Below, one piece after another: positions 34,501 through 42,780 of a stretch of 64,000 nucleotides of DNA. Position numbers and translations under genes: made by a program. The notes beneath the pieces are model-generated. The model was not told the DNA's origin. It did not search any database and saw only the letters and a program-made list of their open reading frames with translations. The stretch spans positions 930,001 through 994,000 of the forward strand of contig JADJRK010000001.1 of the NCBI GenBank assembly GCA_016712285.1, written 5' to 3'. Position 1 is the first letter of the stretch. Every line of letters starts with the position of its first letter. This stretch comes from Planctomycetota bacterium. GTDB lineage: Bacteria > Planctomycetota > UBA8742 > UBA2392.

Positions 34501-35763
34501 TTAGCGCTTCTGGGTGATGCGGCAACTCAAGCCTGCATCCTTGAACCGGTCACGGATACTGTTTGCTTCGCCTTCGCTCACGCCCTTGACCACAGGCACA
34601 ATCATCTTGCCGGCAAGCTGCATGGCCGCGTTCACATCAATGCCCTGGATGTCGGCGATGATCTCGGCCGCGGCCTGCTTCTTGTCAGCGCCCTTGGGCG
34701 GCGACAGGAAGACCGTGAAGTTTCCGTCGCCCTCTTCGGCAGCGCCGGGCTTCTTGATCTGCTTAGTGATCGGCTTCTTGCCGGGCGGCAGCTTGGCCGG
34801 TCCTGGTGCGGCCGCAGGTGCTGGTTTGGCCGCTGCAGCCGGCTTGACTGCGCCGGTAATCGGTTTTGCGGCTGGCTTGGCAGACGGCGCGCCGGGCTTT
34901 CCCGGGGCCGACTTGTTGATCTTCGAAGTCTCTTTCTTCTTCTCGACTTCGGGGTCTTTGTAGGTACGGGCCTTGCCGGTCCAGACCGGAAGCGTGTCTT
35001 CCGGGTTCGGGCGGAATTTGGCTTTCGGGTTGCCGTGTTCGTCGATTTCCATGTCGTCCATGTCTCCATCGATTGAAAGGCTCCCGTCGCTCTCCGACAG
35101 GGAAAGAGCCGGCGCCGAGTGTTTGCGCGTCGGGGGCACCATGGTCATGGCATCTGCAGAAAAACCCGAATCTTCAAGGCCGGGAGCGTCGTCTTCGGGA
35201 ATGTCGAGTGCAAGCCCTTCGTCTTCTTCCGGAATCTCGACGGGGCCACCGAAACCACCATCGTCCTCTGGCACCTCCATCAAAGCGCCGTCATCTTCCG
35301 GGACATCGACGGCGCCCACTTCGACGTGCTCTTCCTCAAAGTCGCCCAGGTCAAGATCGAGGTCGTCGCCGGCGCTGGCGCTCTCTTCCACGACCGCGGG
35401 CTCGTCCTGCACCTCTTCCATGTCGTCAAAGGGGACGTCCACAGCCTGCATCGTTGGCTCGCTGAACGGCGACACTGCAGCCAGTGACTGGGGCGCCTGC
35501 TTTTGCTCTGAGTCCTGCTCGCTGAATTCGTCGGTCAGGTCAATCTCTTCGATTGCCTCGTCCGGCACCTCGTCGTCAGGCCGCATCGCTGATCGCGGCG
35601 GCAGCGGCCCGCCATACAGCGTGGGGGCACCCAGCGGCAGCGCGCCGGAAACGGCAACGCCATTGGGTGTCAGGCTCAGGTCAAGCCGCAGCGGCTGACC
35701 CGGCACATCGAGCAGAACGGAAATGGAGTCGCCGGGGCGAAGAATGACTTCTTGTGTGGCCAT
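34501..35763 (-). CDS. Acidic, Pro/Ala-rich protein with C-terminal L7/L12-like domain
   Basis: 420 aa from the ATG at 35763. Residues 1-60 look folded (beta-rich, GDSISVLLDVPGQPLRLDL). About 65-240 is highly acidic low-complexity sequence with repeated VPEDDG/IPEEDEG-like units. About 245-345 is Ala/Pro/Lys-rich. The last 72 residues resemble the C-terminal domain of ribosomal protein L7/L12: FTVFLSPPKGADKKQA, then VPVVKGVSEGEANSIRDRF and DAGLSCRI. In L7/L12 the equivalent stretch is VKEGVSKEEAE...LEEAGAxVE. The resemblance is my reading and is untested. It is first gene of the FHA cluster. Confidence 0.6.
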   Translation of the reverse strand: MATQEVILRPGDSISVLLDVPGQPLRLDLSLTPNGVAVSGALPLGAPTLYGGPLPPRSAMRPDDEVPDEAIEEIDLTDEFSEQDSEQKQAPQSLAAVSPFSEPTMQAVDVPFDDMEEVQDEPAVVEESASAGDDLDLDLGDFEEEHVEVGAVDVPEDDGALMEVPEDDGGFGGPVEIPEEDEGLALDIPEDDAPGLEDSGFSADAMTMVPPTRKHSAPALSLSESDGSLSIDGDMDDMEIDEHGNPKAKFRPNPEDTLPVWTGKARTYKDPEVEKKKETSKINKSAPGKPGAPSAKPAAKPITGAVKPAAAAKPAPAAAPGPAKLPPGKKPITKQIKKPGAAEEGDGNFTVFLSPPKGADKKQAAAEIIADIQGIDVNAAMQLAGKMIVPVVKGVSEGEANSIRDRFKDAGLSCRITQKR

Positions 35764-36009
35764 ACTGACTCTTGACCTGTTCAGGCGTTGCCAATAGCGG
35801 CTGCAGCCAATTGGGGTGGCGGAATTGTCAGTGCGACAGGCAAGTGCTGTCAAGCCCAAAGGATAGCGCGCCCGCAGAACTGTGAAACTGGGCGGTGCGG
35901 AAAGTAATTACGGAATGTCCAGTTTCGGGCAAAGCGACCTAACACGCAATCTGCCCTTGCACCTCGGCGCGCGGTTGCCAAATCGGGCGCTGCAAGCAAC
36001 CATGCCGCC

Positions 36010-36708
36010 ATGAACGACCCGGTAACACGCCCTCCCGCCGTAAGCCTTAAAGGCGTGCACAAGACCTATCCCGGCGCCGACCGCGTGCAGGCAGTTCGCG
36101 GTGTGGACCTGGATGTCGCAGAAGGCGAGATGGTCGCCATCATGGGCAAGTCCGGTAGCGGCAAGAGCACGCTGCTGAACCTGATTGGTACGCTGGACCG
36201 CCCGGACCGGGGGGCAATCCTGTTTCATGGCCGTGATATTCGCGGCGTCAGCGGCTTGGCCAGGTTTCGGCGTGAAGAAATTGGGTTCGTGTTCCAGCTT
36301 CACTGCCTGTTGCCGCACCTCACTTTGCTGGACAATGTTGCATTGCCGATCCAGGGGGTCGCCGGCGCCAATGCGCTCGCGCACGAAGCGCTGAAACGTG
36401 TGGGTCTGGCTGACCGGGCGCGCCACACGCCGGTCACCGTCTCGGGCGGCGAGCGCCAGCGGGCCGCAATCGCCCGCGCCATCGTCAACAAGCCGAAAGT
36501 GCTTCTGGCCGACGAGCCCACGGGCAACGTGGACAGCGAGAACGAAGCGATCATCCTGCACCTGTTCGACGAACTCAGGCAAAGCCTTGGCATGACACTG
36601 ATTGTGGTGACCCACGAGCGCTCTGTGGCAGAGCGCGCAGACCGCATCGTGCACTTCAAAGACGGCGCGATCGAGCACATTGAAGTGCCGGGAAGCGCCC
36701 GCACATGA
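36010..36708 (+). CDS. ABC transporter ATPase, LolD/MacB type
   Basis: 232 aa ABC ATPase. Walker A GKSGSGKST, Q-loop FVFQLHCLLPHLT, signature VSGGERQRAAIARA, Walker B VLLADEPTG and the H-loop VVTHERS are all present. The sequence class is that of LolD/MacB/FtsE-like exporters, which extract lipoproteins or peptides or act mechanically on the envelope. No permease gene adjoins it, so its partner must be elsewhere. Its stop overlaps the next start by 4 bp. The 246-bp divergent spacer upstream (35764-36009) should contain promoters, but none is clear by eye. Confidence 0.85.
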   Translation: MNDPVTRPPAVSLKGVHKTYPGADRVQAVRGVDLDVAEGEMVAIMGKSGSGKSTLLNLIGTLDRPDRGAILFHGRDIRGVSGLARFRREEIGFVFQLHCLLPHLTLLDNVALPIQGVAGANALAHEALKRVGLADRARHTPVTVSGGERQRAAIARAIVNKPKVLLADEPTGNVDSENEAIILHLFDELRQSLGMTLIVVTHERSVAERADRIVHFKDGAIEHIEVPGSART

Positions 36709-37151
36709 CCAGGTACTGCATCAGCCTGCTACTGTTGCTGGCCGGTTGCGGACCACCCGGCAACATCCCCGGCGTCACCGCAAACACAGAACTGGCAGCA
36801 GAGGCGGCCTTTCCCGCGGTGCCAGCGGCCGAGGATTCGCTGGAGCTTTCAAACAAGGGCAAGCCGATGTTCCAGCGCTTCGGTTGCGCGGCCTGCCACA
36901 GCATCACGGCAGAGCGTTCCGGGCTGATGGGTCCGCCCTTAGGCGGGTTGTCAGACCGCGTGCTGTCGCGCCATGAGTACGATCATTTGCAGGCCAGACG
37001 CTGGTTGGTGAAACATATCCGCGACCCCCAGACGTTTCCCAGCCCGTACAAGCAGGAGCCTGAATACGCCCGCACCCACATGCCCCCGAACCCGCGCATC
37101 AGCGATGAGGATATGCGCGCGCTGGTTGAATACCTGTGGATGCTGCGGTAA
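36705..37151 (+). CDS. Class I c-type cytochrome lipoprotein
   Basis: 148 aa. A signal peptide ends with lipobox LLAGC (Cys15), so the protein is probably lipid-anchored. A single haem-binding CAACH is near residues 65-69, and the distal Met is probably in the HMPP segment (about 124-127). The fold resembles small cytochrome c domains of electron-transfer chains or cbb3-type modules. It overlaps the ABC ATPase stop (ATGA) and lies 9 bp upstream of hisZ. It may therefore be cotranscribed with the histidine operon without a functional tie. Confidence 0.82.
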   Translation: MTRYCISLLLLLAGCGPPGNIPGVTANTELAAEAAFPAVPAAEDSLELSNKGKPMFQRFGCAACHSITAERSGLMGPPLGGLSDRVLSRHEYDHLQARRWLVKHIRDPQTFPSPYKQEPEYARTHMPPNPRISDEDMRALVEYLWMLR

Positions 37152-37160
37152 AGCAACGAC

Positions 37161-38228
37161 ATGCCCACGCGCCCTTCACTTTCTTTCCCTGCGGGGACCG
37201 AACTCGTGTTCGGCCCACAGGCGTCGCGTCGCCAGTACATCAGCGACCGACTTGCCGACGTTATGCGCGGCTGGGGATTTTCCGAGATCATCTTGCCGGC
37301 GTTTGACGCCGCCGAAACGTTTGGCGATGCGGATGAAACCGAGCTGTACCACCTGACCGACCGTGAGGGCCACCGGCTCACGCTTCGGGCTGACTTCACG
37401 CGCATTGCAGCCAAGGCGCTGGCCCTTGAGTTGCGCCGCGAACCCCAGCAACTGCGTGCTTCTTATGAGGGCCGCGTGTATCGATTCGCGCCGTCGGGCC
37501 ACGGCAATCGCGTCGAACACACGCAGCGCGGAATGGAATGGCTGAACGCGCAGGGCGTCACCTATGACGCGGCAACGCTGATGATGGCGCGGGAGTGCCT
37601 GCAGGCGATTGGCATTGAAGGTGCCGTCACAGTCGTTGGGCATGCCGGCTTTGTGAACGCGGCACTCGGCCCGCTTGGCGCCGGGGAACGACGGCTGCAC
37701 GAGGCGCTCGACCACAAGAATCCCACGCGCATTGCCGAGTTGTGCAGCCGCATCGGCATCGACAGTGCACGTACGCGCTTGCTGGCAGAGTTGCCGCTGT
37801 TGACCGGCGGCCGCGACGTGTTTGCGCGGGCCCGCGCGTTGAGCCTGCCGCCCGAAGCCGAAACGGCACTTGGTGTACTCGAGGCGATTGACGGTCTGTT
37901 GACGCAAGCCGGCGCCGGCGCGCTGCTGTACGACCTGGGCGAAGTGCGGCGTTTTGATTACTACTCGGGTTTCATGTTCAAGGTCTACCACCCGCTGGTG
38001 GGCGAGGCGCTCGGCGGTGGCGGCCGCTATGACCGGCTGTTCGATCGTTTCGGCATGGACGTGCCCGCCGTGGGTCTTGGATTCAACCTGGCGCGGCTGG
38101 CCGAGGCGACCGACCACAACCCCTACGCGGGCAACGGCGAGCACATTGCCGCCGGCGACGCAGGCGCCTTGAAACGTGCTGTCGCGGCGCGTGCGGCGGG
38201 CAAGCAGATCCGGCTGGGAGACGCCTGA
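37161..38228 (+). CDS. hisZ: ATP phosphoribosyltransferase regulatory subunit HisZ
   Basis: 355 aa class II aaRS-like protein related to HisRS. It activates short-form HisG and confers histidine feedback in the hetero-octamer. Motif 2-like LRASYEGRVYRF, LTLRADFTRIAAK and motif-3-like GGGGRYDRLF are present, while the tRNA-binding anticodon domain of HisRS is missing. Length and partner (a 210-aa HisG directly downstream, one-base overlap TGATG) identify it as HisZ rather than HisS. It is the first gene of the his operon. Confidence 0.92.
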   Translation: MPTRPSLSFPAGTELVFGPQASRRQYISDRLADVMRGWGFSEIILPAFDAAETFGDADETELYHLTDREGHRLTLRADFTRIAAKALALELRREPQQLRASYEGRVYRFAPSGHGNRVEHTQRGMEWLNAQGVTYDAATLMMARECLQAIGIEGAVTVVGHAGFVNAALGPLGAGERRLHEALDHKNPTRIAELCSRIGIDSARTRLLAELPLLTGGRDVFARARALSLPPEAETALGVLEAIDGLLTQAGAGALLYDLGEVRRFDYYSGFMFKVYHPLVGEALGGGGRYDRLFDRFGMDVPAVGLGFNLARLAEATDHNPYAGNGEHIAAGDAGALKRAVAARAAGKQIRLGDA

Positions 38229-38860
38229 TGCTGCGCATTGCGCTTCCAACGGGAAGGGTGGCGATGCAGGCGGAGGCCTTCCTGACCAAGGCCGGCTACG
38301 CGCCGTCTGAGCCACTCAGCCAGACCCGAAAGCTGACCGTGCGCAGCGAGTGCGGCCGTGTCGAGTACCTGCTGGTCAAGCCCGTCGATGCTCCGCTTTA
38401 CATTGAGCAAGGCGTGGCCGACTGCGGCGTGGTCGGCAAAGACGTACTCATGGAAGCTGGCGCGGACCTGCTGGAGCCGCTGGACCTTGGTTTCTCGCGC
38501 TGCCGCATGGTCGTCGCCGGCCGGCCGGAGCTGGAACGCCGCATGGACAACCTGTTGTCACCGGTACGCGTGGCCAGCAAGTTCCCGCGTGTGGCGCAGC
38601 ACCACTTTGCCAAGAAGGGCGTGCCCTGCACGGTGTTCAAGCTTTCCGGCAGTGTGGAAATTGGTGCGGTGCTTGGCCTTTCGCATTACATTGTGGACAT
38701 TGTTGAGACTGGCACGACACTGCGTGAAAACGGCCTGGTCGTGCTTGAGGAAATCGCTGATTGCAGCGCGCGGCTGGCCGTCAACCGCGCAGCTTGGTAC
38801 GCACGCCTTGAGGAAGTGCGTGCACTGGTTGAACAACTGAGAACCGCAGTGGGGGACTGA
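38228..38860 (+). CDS. hisG: ATP phosphoribosyltransferase, short form HisG
   Basis: 210 aa, the first and rate-limiting step of histidine synthesis. It is the short form without the C-terminal regulatory domain, which HisZ supplies. Periplasmic-binding-protein fold segments are present: LRIALPTGRV, VADCGVVGKDVL, the PRPP/phosphate loop DIVETGTTLRENGL and SGSVEIG. It lies directly between hisZ and hisD, with 1 bp between its stop and the hisD ATG. Confidence 0.95.
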   Translation: MLRIALPTGRVAMQAEAFLTKAGYAPSEPLSQTRKLTVRSECGRVEYLLVKPVDAPLYIEQGVADCGVVGKDVLMEAGADLLEPLDLGFSRCRMVVAGRPELERRMDNLLSPVRVASKFPRVAQHHFAKKGVPCTVFKLSGSVEIGAVLGLSHYIVDIVETGTTLRENGLVVLEEIADCSARLAVNRAAWYARLEEVRALVEQLRTAVGD

Positions 38861-38861
38861 C

Positions 38862-40253
38862 ATGAGCATCGCAATCCTCGAAATCGGCAGCGACGAGTTC
38901 AACGCCTTGCAGGCACGCCTCAAGGCACGTGCCGAGCAACGCGACGTGCCGCTTGGCGGCAAACCCGGCGAGTTGCTGCAGGCGGCACGCGCCACCGGCG
39001 ACGGCGAGTTCATCGCGTTTGCTGAGAAGTTCTATGAGGGACTGGCGCCGACCGCACTGGCAACGGTCGAGCGCATCATCGACACTGTTGCCGCCGGCCG
39101 AGACGAAGCGGTACGCCACCTGTCGCGATTGTTTGACGGCAAAGAGCTGCCGACCGCCAAGATCAGGGTCAGCAAACTTGAGCTGATGCAGGCAGCCGAG
39201 GGCGCGGATGAAGCCGTGCTGAGCCTGTGCCGCGAAAGCATCCTGCCGCGCCTGCGCGCGTTTCATGAAAAACAGAAGCCCTCGAGCTACCAGATCGACG
39301 AACACGGTGGCGGCGCCGGCATTCGCGTACAGCCGCTGGGCCGAGTGGGCCTGTACGTGCCCGGTGGCACGGCGTTCTATCCAAGTACTCTGATGATGAC
39401 GGCTGTGCCCGCACAGGCCGCGGGTGTGCCGGAGATTGCGGTGTTCACGCCGCCCGGGGCGCTGGAAAGCTCGCCGCTGCTTGCGGCGCTTTTGCTTGAG
39501 TTGAAGCTGGAAGAAGTCTACCGCGTGGGCGGCGCGCATGCTGTCGCGGCGGCGGCCATCGGCACTGAGAAGATTGCCAAGGTCGACAAGTTCGTTGGCC
39601 CCGGCAACATCTTTGTCGCGCTGGCCAAGCAGTTGCTGGCACACCGCATGGGCATCGACAGCTTTGCCGGCCCCAGTGAGGTGGTCGTCGTGTTCGACGA
39701 CAGCGCGGACCCTGTCGTGGTTGCGGCAGACCTGCTGGCGCAAGCCGAGCACGACGTGCACGCAGCCGCCATCGGCATCACCGACAACAACGACCTGGCA
39801 GAGGCTGTTCGGGCAGAGATCGAGAAGCAACTGACCGACCTGCCGCGCAAAGAGATAGCGGCGGCCAGCATCCAGCACTACGGCGGCCTGCTTGTTGTCC
39901 CAAGCAAAGGCTTTGCGTTGCGCCTGGCCGATTCCATCGCGCCGGAGCACTGCGAGGTGATGACCACCGACGCAGACAAGGATGCTGCGCAACTCAAGAA
40001 CGCGGGCGCCATTTTCATCGGCCCCTACGCGCCTGAGGCATTCGGCGACTACAACGCCGGCCCCAATCATGTGCTGCCGACTGCGGGCAGCGCTCGCTGG
40101 GCCAGCGCCCTTGGCGTGAATGACTTTATGCGGCACGTGAGCGTGATTCGCGGCAGTAAAGAGTTGCTGGCAGCGAACAAAGATGCCGCGATCAAGCTGG
40201 CGCGGGCGGAAGGGCTTGAAGGACATGCGCGCAGCATTGAGCGTCGTTTCTGA
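38862..40253 (+). CDS. hisD: Histidinol dehydrogenase HisD
   Basis: 463 aa, the last two oxidations to L-histidine, zinc- and NAD-dependent. Family blocks are present: VGLYVPGGTAFYPSTLMM, AHAVAAAAIGTEKI, VGPGNIFVALAK, EHDVHAA and LPTAGSARWASALGV. It is about 35 residues longer than common HisD proteins, with the excess in the N-terminal helical arm. Its downstream spacer to hisC (159 bp) contains the heptanucleotide inverted repeat. Confidence 0.96.
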   Translation: MSIAILEIGSDEFNALQARLKARAEQRDVPLGGKPGELLQAARATGDGEFIAFAEKFYEGLAPTALATVERIIDTVAAGRDEAVRHLSRLFDGKELPTAKIRVSKLELMQAAEGADEAVLSLCRESILPRLRAFHEKQKPSSYQIDEHGGGAGIRVQPLGRVGLYVPGGTAFYPSTLMMTAVPAQAAGVPEIAVFTPPGALESSPLLAALLLELKLEEVYRVGGAHAVAAAAIGTEKIAKVDKFVGPGNIFVALAKQLLAHRMGIDSFAGPSEVVVVFDDSADPVVVAADLLAQAEHDVHAAAIGITDNNDLAEAVRAEIEKQLTDLPRKEIAAASIQHYGGLLVVPSKGFALRLADSIAPEHCEVMTTDADKDAAQLKNAGAIFIGPYAPEAFGDYNAGPNHVLPTAGSARWASALGVNDFMRHVSVIRGSKELLAANKDAAIKLARAEGLEGHARSIERRF

Positions 40254-40268
40254 TGCGCGGGATGCATC

Positions 40269-40381
40269 GAACAGCAAATGACCAGTAGCCAATGACCAGT
40301 TACAGATTATGAGTCAGCACTTAGCGCATCGGCATTATCTCTATTGGTCATTGGTAACTGGTTATTGGTAATTTGCTGTTC
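40269..40381. repeat. Heptanucleotide repeats arranged as an imperfect inverted repeat (hisD-hisC spacer)
   Basis: The arms 40269-40303 and 40347-40381 are complementary at 28 of 35 positions around a 43-bp centre. Inside each arm the sequence runs in 7-nt units: ACCAGTA, GCCAATG, ACCAGTT on the left, and TATTGGT, CATTGGT, AACTGGT, TATTGGT on the right (40342-40369). It fills the only large spacer within the his operon. Confidence 0.75.
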
Positions 40382-40412
40382 TGTCAGCGTTGCAGCCAAT
40401 CACAGGACATTC

Positions 40413-41489
40413 ATGCCGGACACAACTCTTCGCTACTTCAAACAACAGCTCCCTGGCTTGGCGGGCGGGTACAAGCTGGATGTTCCTGATTGCGCCGTGA
40501 AGCTGAACCAGAACGAGAACCCGTGGGACTGGCCGCAGGCCCTGAAGCAGGAAGTGTTCGAGCGCGTGCGCGAAGTTCCCTGGAACCGCTACCCGCCGTT
40601 CGTGCCGCAAGAGTTCGTTGCCAAGGTTGCCCGTCACCTCAATGCGGCGCCCGAGCAAGTGCTCGTCGGCAACGGCTCGAACGAGTTGCTCTACGCGATT
40701 TTTGTCAGCACCCTTGAGCGCGGCCGCAAAGTCGTCATCCCGCAACCGACTTTCACCGTCTACAAGCTGCTCGCCGACTTGCTGGGAGCAGAGGTTGTGA
40801 CCGACGGCCTGGATGACAATCTGCAGTACGACGCAGCCGCACTCGAAAAGGCTTCCCAGGACGCATCGGTGGTTGTGCTGGCAACGCCCAACAACCCGAC
40901 GGGCAGCGTGATTGACCCGACCGACCTTGAGCACCTGGTGTTCAACTCGCCGGCGCTGTGGGTGATCGACGAGGCCTACTTCGAGTTTCACGGCGAAACC
41001 GCGCTTGAGCTGACGCAGACAGCGCGCAACCTGGTGGTGCTGCGCACTTTCAGCAAAGCGCTTGCGACCGCGGGCCTGCGCTTTGGCGCCATGGTCGCGC
41101 ACCCTGAGGCTGCGCCCGTGTTCGCCGCGGCCAAGCTGCCGTACAACCTGAACGTGTTCACCATGGCGGCAGTCGAGGTGGCGATGGAGAACGCCGTCTC
41201 CATGAAGTCGCGCGTCGAAGAAGTCAAGCGCGAGCGCGAACGTGTGGCCAGGCACCTGCGCGAATACAAGGGCATCAAAGTCTTTCCCAGCCGCGCCAAC
41301 TTTCTGCTGTTCGAAACCAGCCGCGACCCCCGCGAACTATGGAAGGCAATGGTGAGCCGCGGCGTGCTGGTGCGCGATGTAAGCGGGTACCCGCGGCTTG
41401 GCAAGGCGCTGCGGGTCAGCATCGGCCGCCCGGAAGAGAACGACGCCTTTCTCAAGGCGCTTGAATATGCAATGACCGTGGTGCCGTAG
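40413..41489 (+). CDS. hisC: Histidinol-phosphate aminotransferase HisC
   Basis: 358 aa, a fold type I PLP enzyme converting imidazole-acetol phosphate to histidinol phosphate. It shows KLNQNENPW, GNGSNELL, ATPNNPTG, VIDEAYFEF and the lysine motif RTFSKALATAGLRFG. The ATG at 40413 is chosen because the frame upstream runs through the repeat-filled spacer and encodes no family sequence. AGGAC lies 6 nt before it. Confidence 0.95.
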   Translation: MPDTTLRYFKQQLPGLAGGYKLDVPDCAVKLNQNENPWDWPQALKQEVFERVREVPWNRYPPFVPQEFVAKVARHLNAAPEQVLVGNGSNELLYAIFVSTLERGRKVVIPQPTFTVYKLLADLLGAEVVTDGLDDNLQYDAAALEKASQDASVVVLATPNNPTGSVIDPTDLEHLVFNSPALWVIDEAYFEFHGETALELTQTARNLVVLRTFSKALATAGLRFGAMVAHPEAAPVFAAAKLPYNLNVFTMAAVEVAMENAVSMKSRVEEVKRERERVARHLREYKGIKVFPSRANFLLFETSRDPRELWKAMVSRGVLVRDVSGYPRLGKALRVSIGRPEENDAFLKALEYAMTVVP

Positions 41490-41492
41490 GAA

Positions 41493-42086
41493 ATGACCAT
41501 GCGAACGGGCAGTGTCAGCCGCAAGACCAGCGAAACCGAGATCACCGCCGAGGTCAACCTTGATGGCGAGGGCAAGTACGCCATCAGCACCGGCATCGGG
41601 TTTCTTGATCACCAGCTTGAACTGTTCGCGAAGCACGGGCTGTTTGACATCACGCTGAATTGCAAGGGCGACCTGCATGTGGACGCGCACCACAGCGTCG
41701 AGGACATTGCCATCGCGCTGGGTGACGCGTTCAAGCAGGCCGCGGGCGACAAGAGCGGCATCAACCGTTACGGCCATGCCTACGTGCCGATGGACGAGGC
41801 GCTGGTGCGCGTGGCGCTGGACTTGAGCGGGCGCCCGTTTCTGGTTGCCAAGCTAGGCGAAATGCGCCGCGAGGTGGTAGGGGGCCTGCCCACGGAAATG
41901 GTCGAGCACTTCTTCCGCAGCTTCAGCACGCACTTTCCCATGAACCTGCACATCGACGTGCTGCGCGGCGAAGATACGCACCACATCATTGAGGGCACGT
42001 TCAAAGCCGTCACAAAGGCGCTGCGTGTGGCCCTGGACCTTGACCCCCGCCGAAAAGGCATCCCCAGCACCAAAGGAGTGCTGTAG
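41493..42086 (+). CDS. hisB: Imidazoleglycerol-phosphate dehydratase HisB
   Basis: 197 aa, the monofunctional form without a phosphatase domain. The manganese-binding histidine motifs are present: FLDHQLELFAKHG, DAHHSVEDIA, HAYVPMDEAL and DTHHIIEGTFKA. Canonical FLDHML is FLDHQL here. The three-base gap after hisC and two-base gap to hisH keep it in the operon. Confidence 0.95.
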   Translation: MTMRTGSVSRKTSETEITAEVNLDGEGKYAISTGIGFLDHQLELFAKHGLFDITLNCKGDLHVDAHHSVEDIAIALGDAFKQAAGDKSGINRYGHAYVPMDEALVRVALDLSGRPFLVAKLGEMRREVVGGLPTEMVEHFFRSFSTHFPMNLHIDVLRGEDTHHIIEGTFKAVTKALRVALDLDPRRKGIPSTKGVL

Positions 42087-42088
42087 CC

Positions 42089-42694
42089 GTGGGCGTCGCC
42101 GTCATCGATTCCGGAATCTGCAACCTGGCAAGCATCGCCCGTGCACTCGAGCGCGAGGGCGGAGAAGTGACCGTCGCGACCACCGCTGAAGCCGTCGCCG
42201 GCGCTGACCGCCTTGTCCTGCCCGGTGTGGGCAGCTTTCCAGCCGGCATGCAATCCCTGCATGAGCGCGGGCTTGTTGACGCGATTCGTGGCTTTGCAGC
42301 CTCTGGCAAACCGCTGCTGGGCATTTGCCTTGGCATGCAGCTGCTGTTTGACACCGGCAGCGAGTTCGGCGACACGCCGGGACTTGGTTTGATCCCCGGA
42401 CGCGTGCGTGAAATCAACGCACCCGGCCTGGCGGTGCCGCATATGGGTTGGAACCGACTTGAGCCCACGCGTGAGGACCCGCTGCTGGCGGGCTTGCCCG
42501 AGGAGGCGTTTTTCTACTTCGTACACAGTTACGTTTGCGAGCCCGCTGAATCCGCCGATGTGCTGGCATACACCGAGTACGGCGAGCGCTTCTGCGCGGC
42601 TGTCCAACGTGGCAATGTGCGCGGCTTGCAAGCCCACCCCGAAAAAAGCCAGCAATGCGGGGCAACCGTACTGGCCAACTTCTTGCGTTTGTAA
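42089..42694 (+). CDS. hisH: Imidazole glycerol phosphate synthase glutaminase subunit HisH
   Basis: 201 aa, class I glutamine amidotransferase that feeds ammonia to HisF. The nucleophile Cys is in LLGICLGMQLLF, and the His/Glu pair in QAHPEKSQ completes the triad. VIDSGICNLASIARALE is the N-terminal Rossmann start. The start is GTG at 42089. The 86-bp gap to hisA holds a second heptanucleotide repeat. Confidence 0.94.
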   Translation: MGVAVIDSGICNLASIARALEREGGEVTVATTAEAVAGADRLVLPGVGSFPAGMQSLHERGLVDAIRGFAASGKPLLGICLGMQLLFDTGSEFGDTPGLGLIPGRVREINAPGLAVPHMGWNRLEPTREDPLLAGLPEEAFFYFVHSYVCEPAESADVLAYTEYGERFCAAVQRGNVRGLQAHPEKSQQCGATVLANFLRL

Positions 42695-42746
42695 CACGTC
42701 AGACTTGGCTGACAGGGCTGTTGACGGGCACGCGGTGTTGCCTCAA

Positions 42747-42767
42747 AACCTGAAGCCTGAAACCTGG
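42747..42767 (+). repeat. Heptanucleotide tandem repeat (hisH-hisA spacer)
   Basis: Three successive 7-nt units, AACCTGA, AGCCTGA and AACCTGG, lie between hisH and hisA, 14 bp before the hisA ATG. The sequence differs from the hisD-hisC repeat but has the same period. Confidence 0.6.
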
Positions 42768-42780
42768 AAGCGGCATTCCC

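Noticed and set aside
38781..40292. 503-codon minus-strand frame opposite hisD
   Set aside because: Antisense shadow; hisD motifs are all on the plus strand.
40269..40381. Possible CRISPR-like array in the hisD-hisC spacer
   Set aside because: The units are 7 nt with no spacers, and no cas genes are present.
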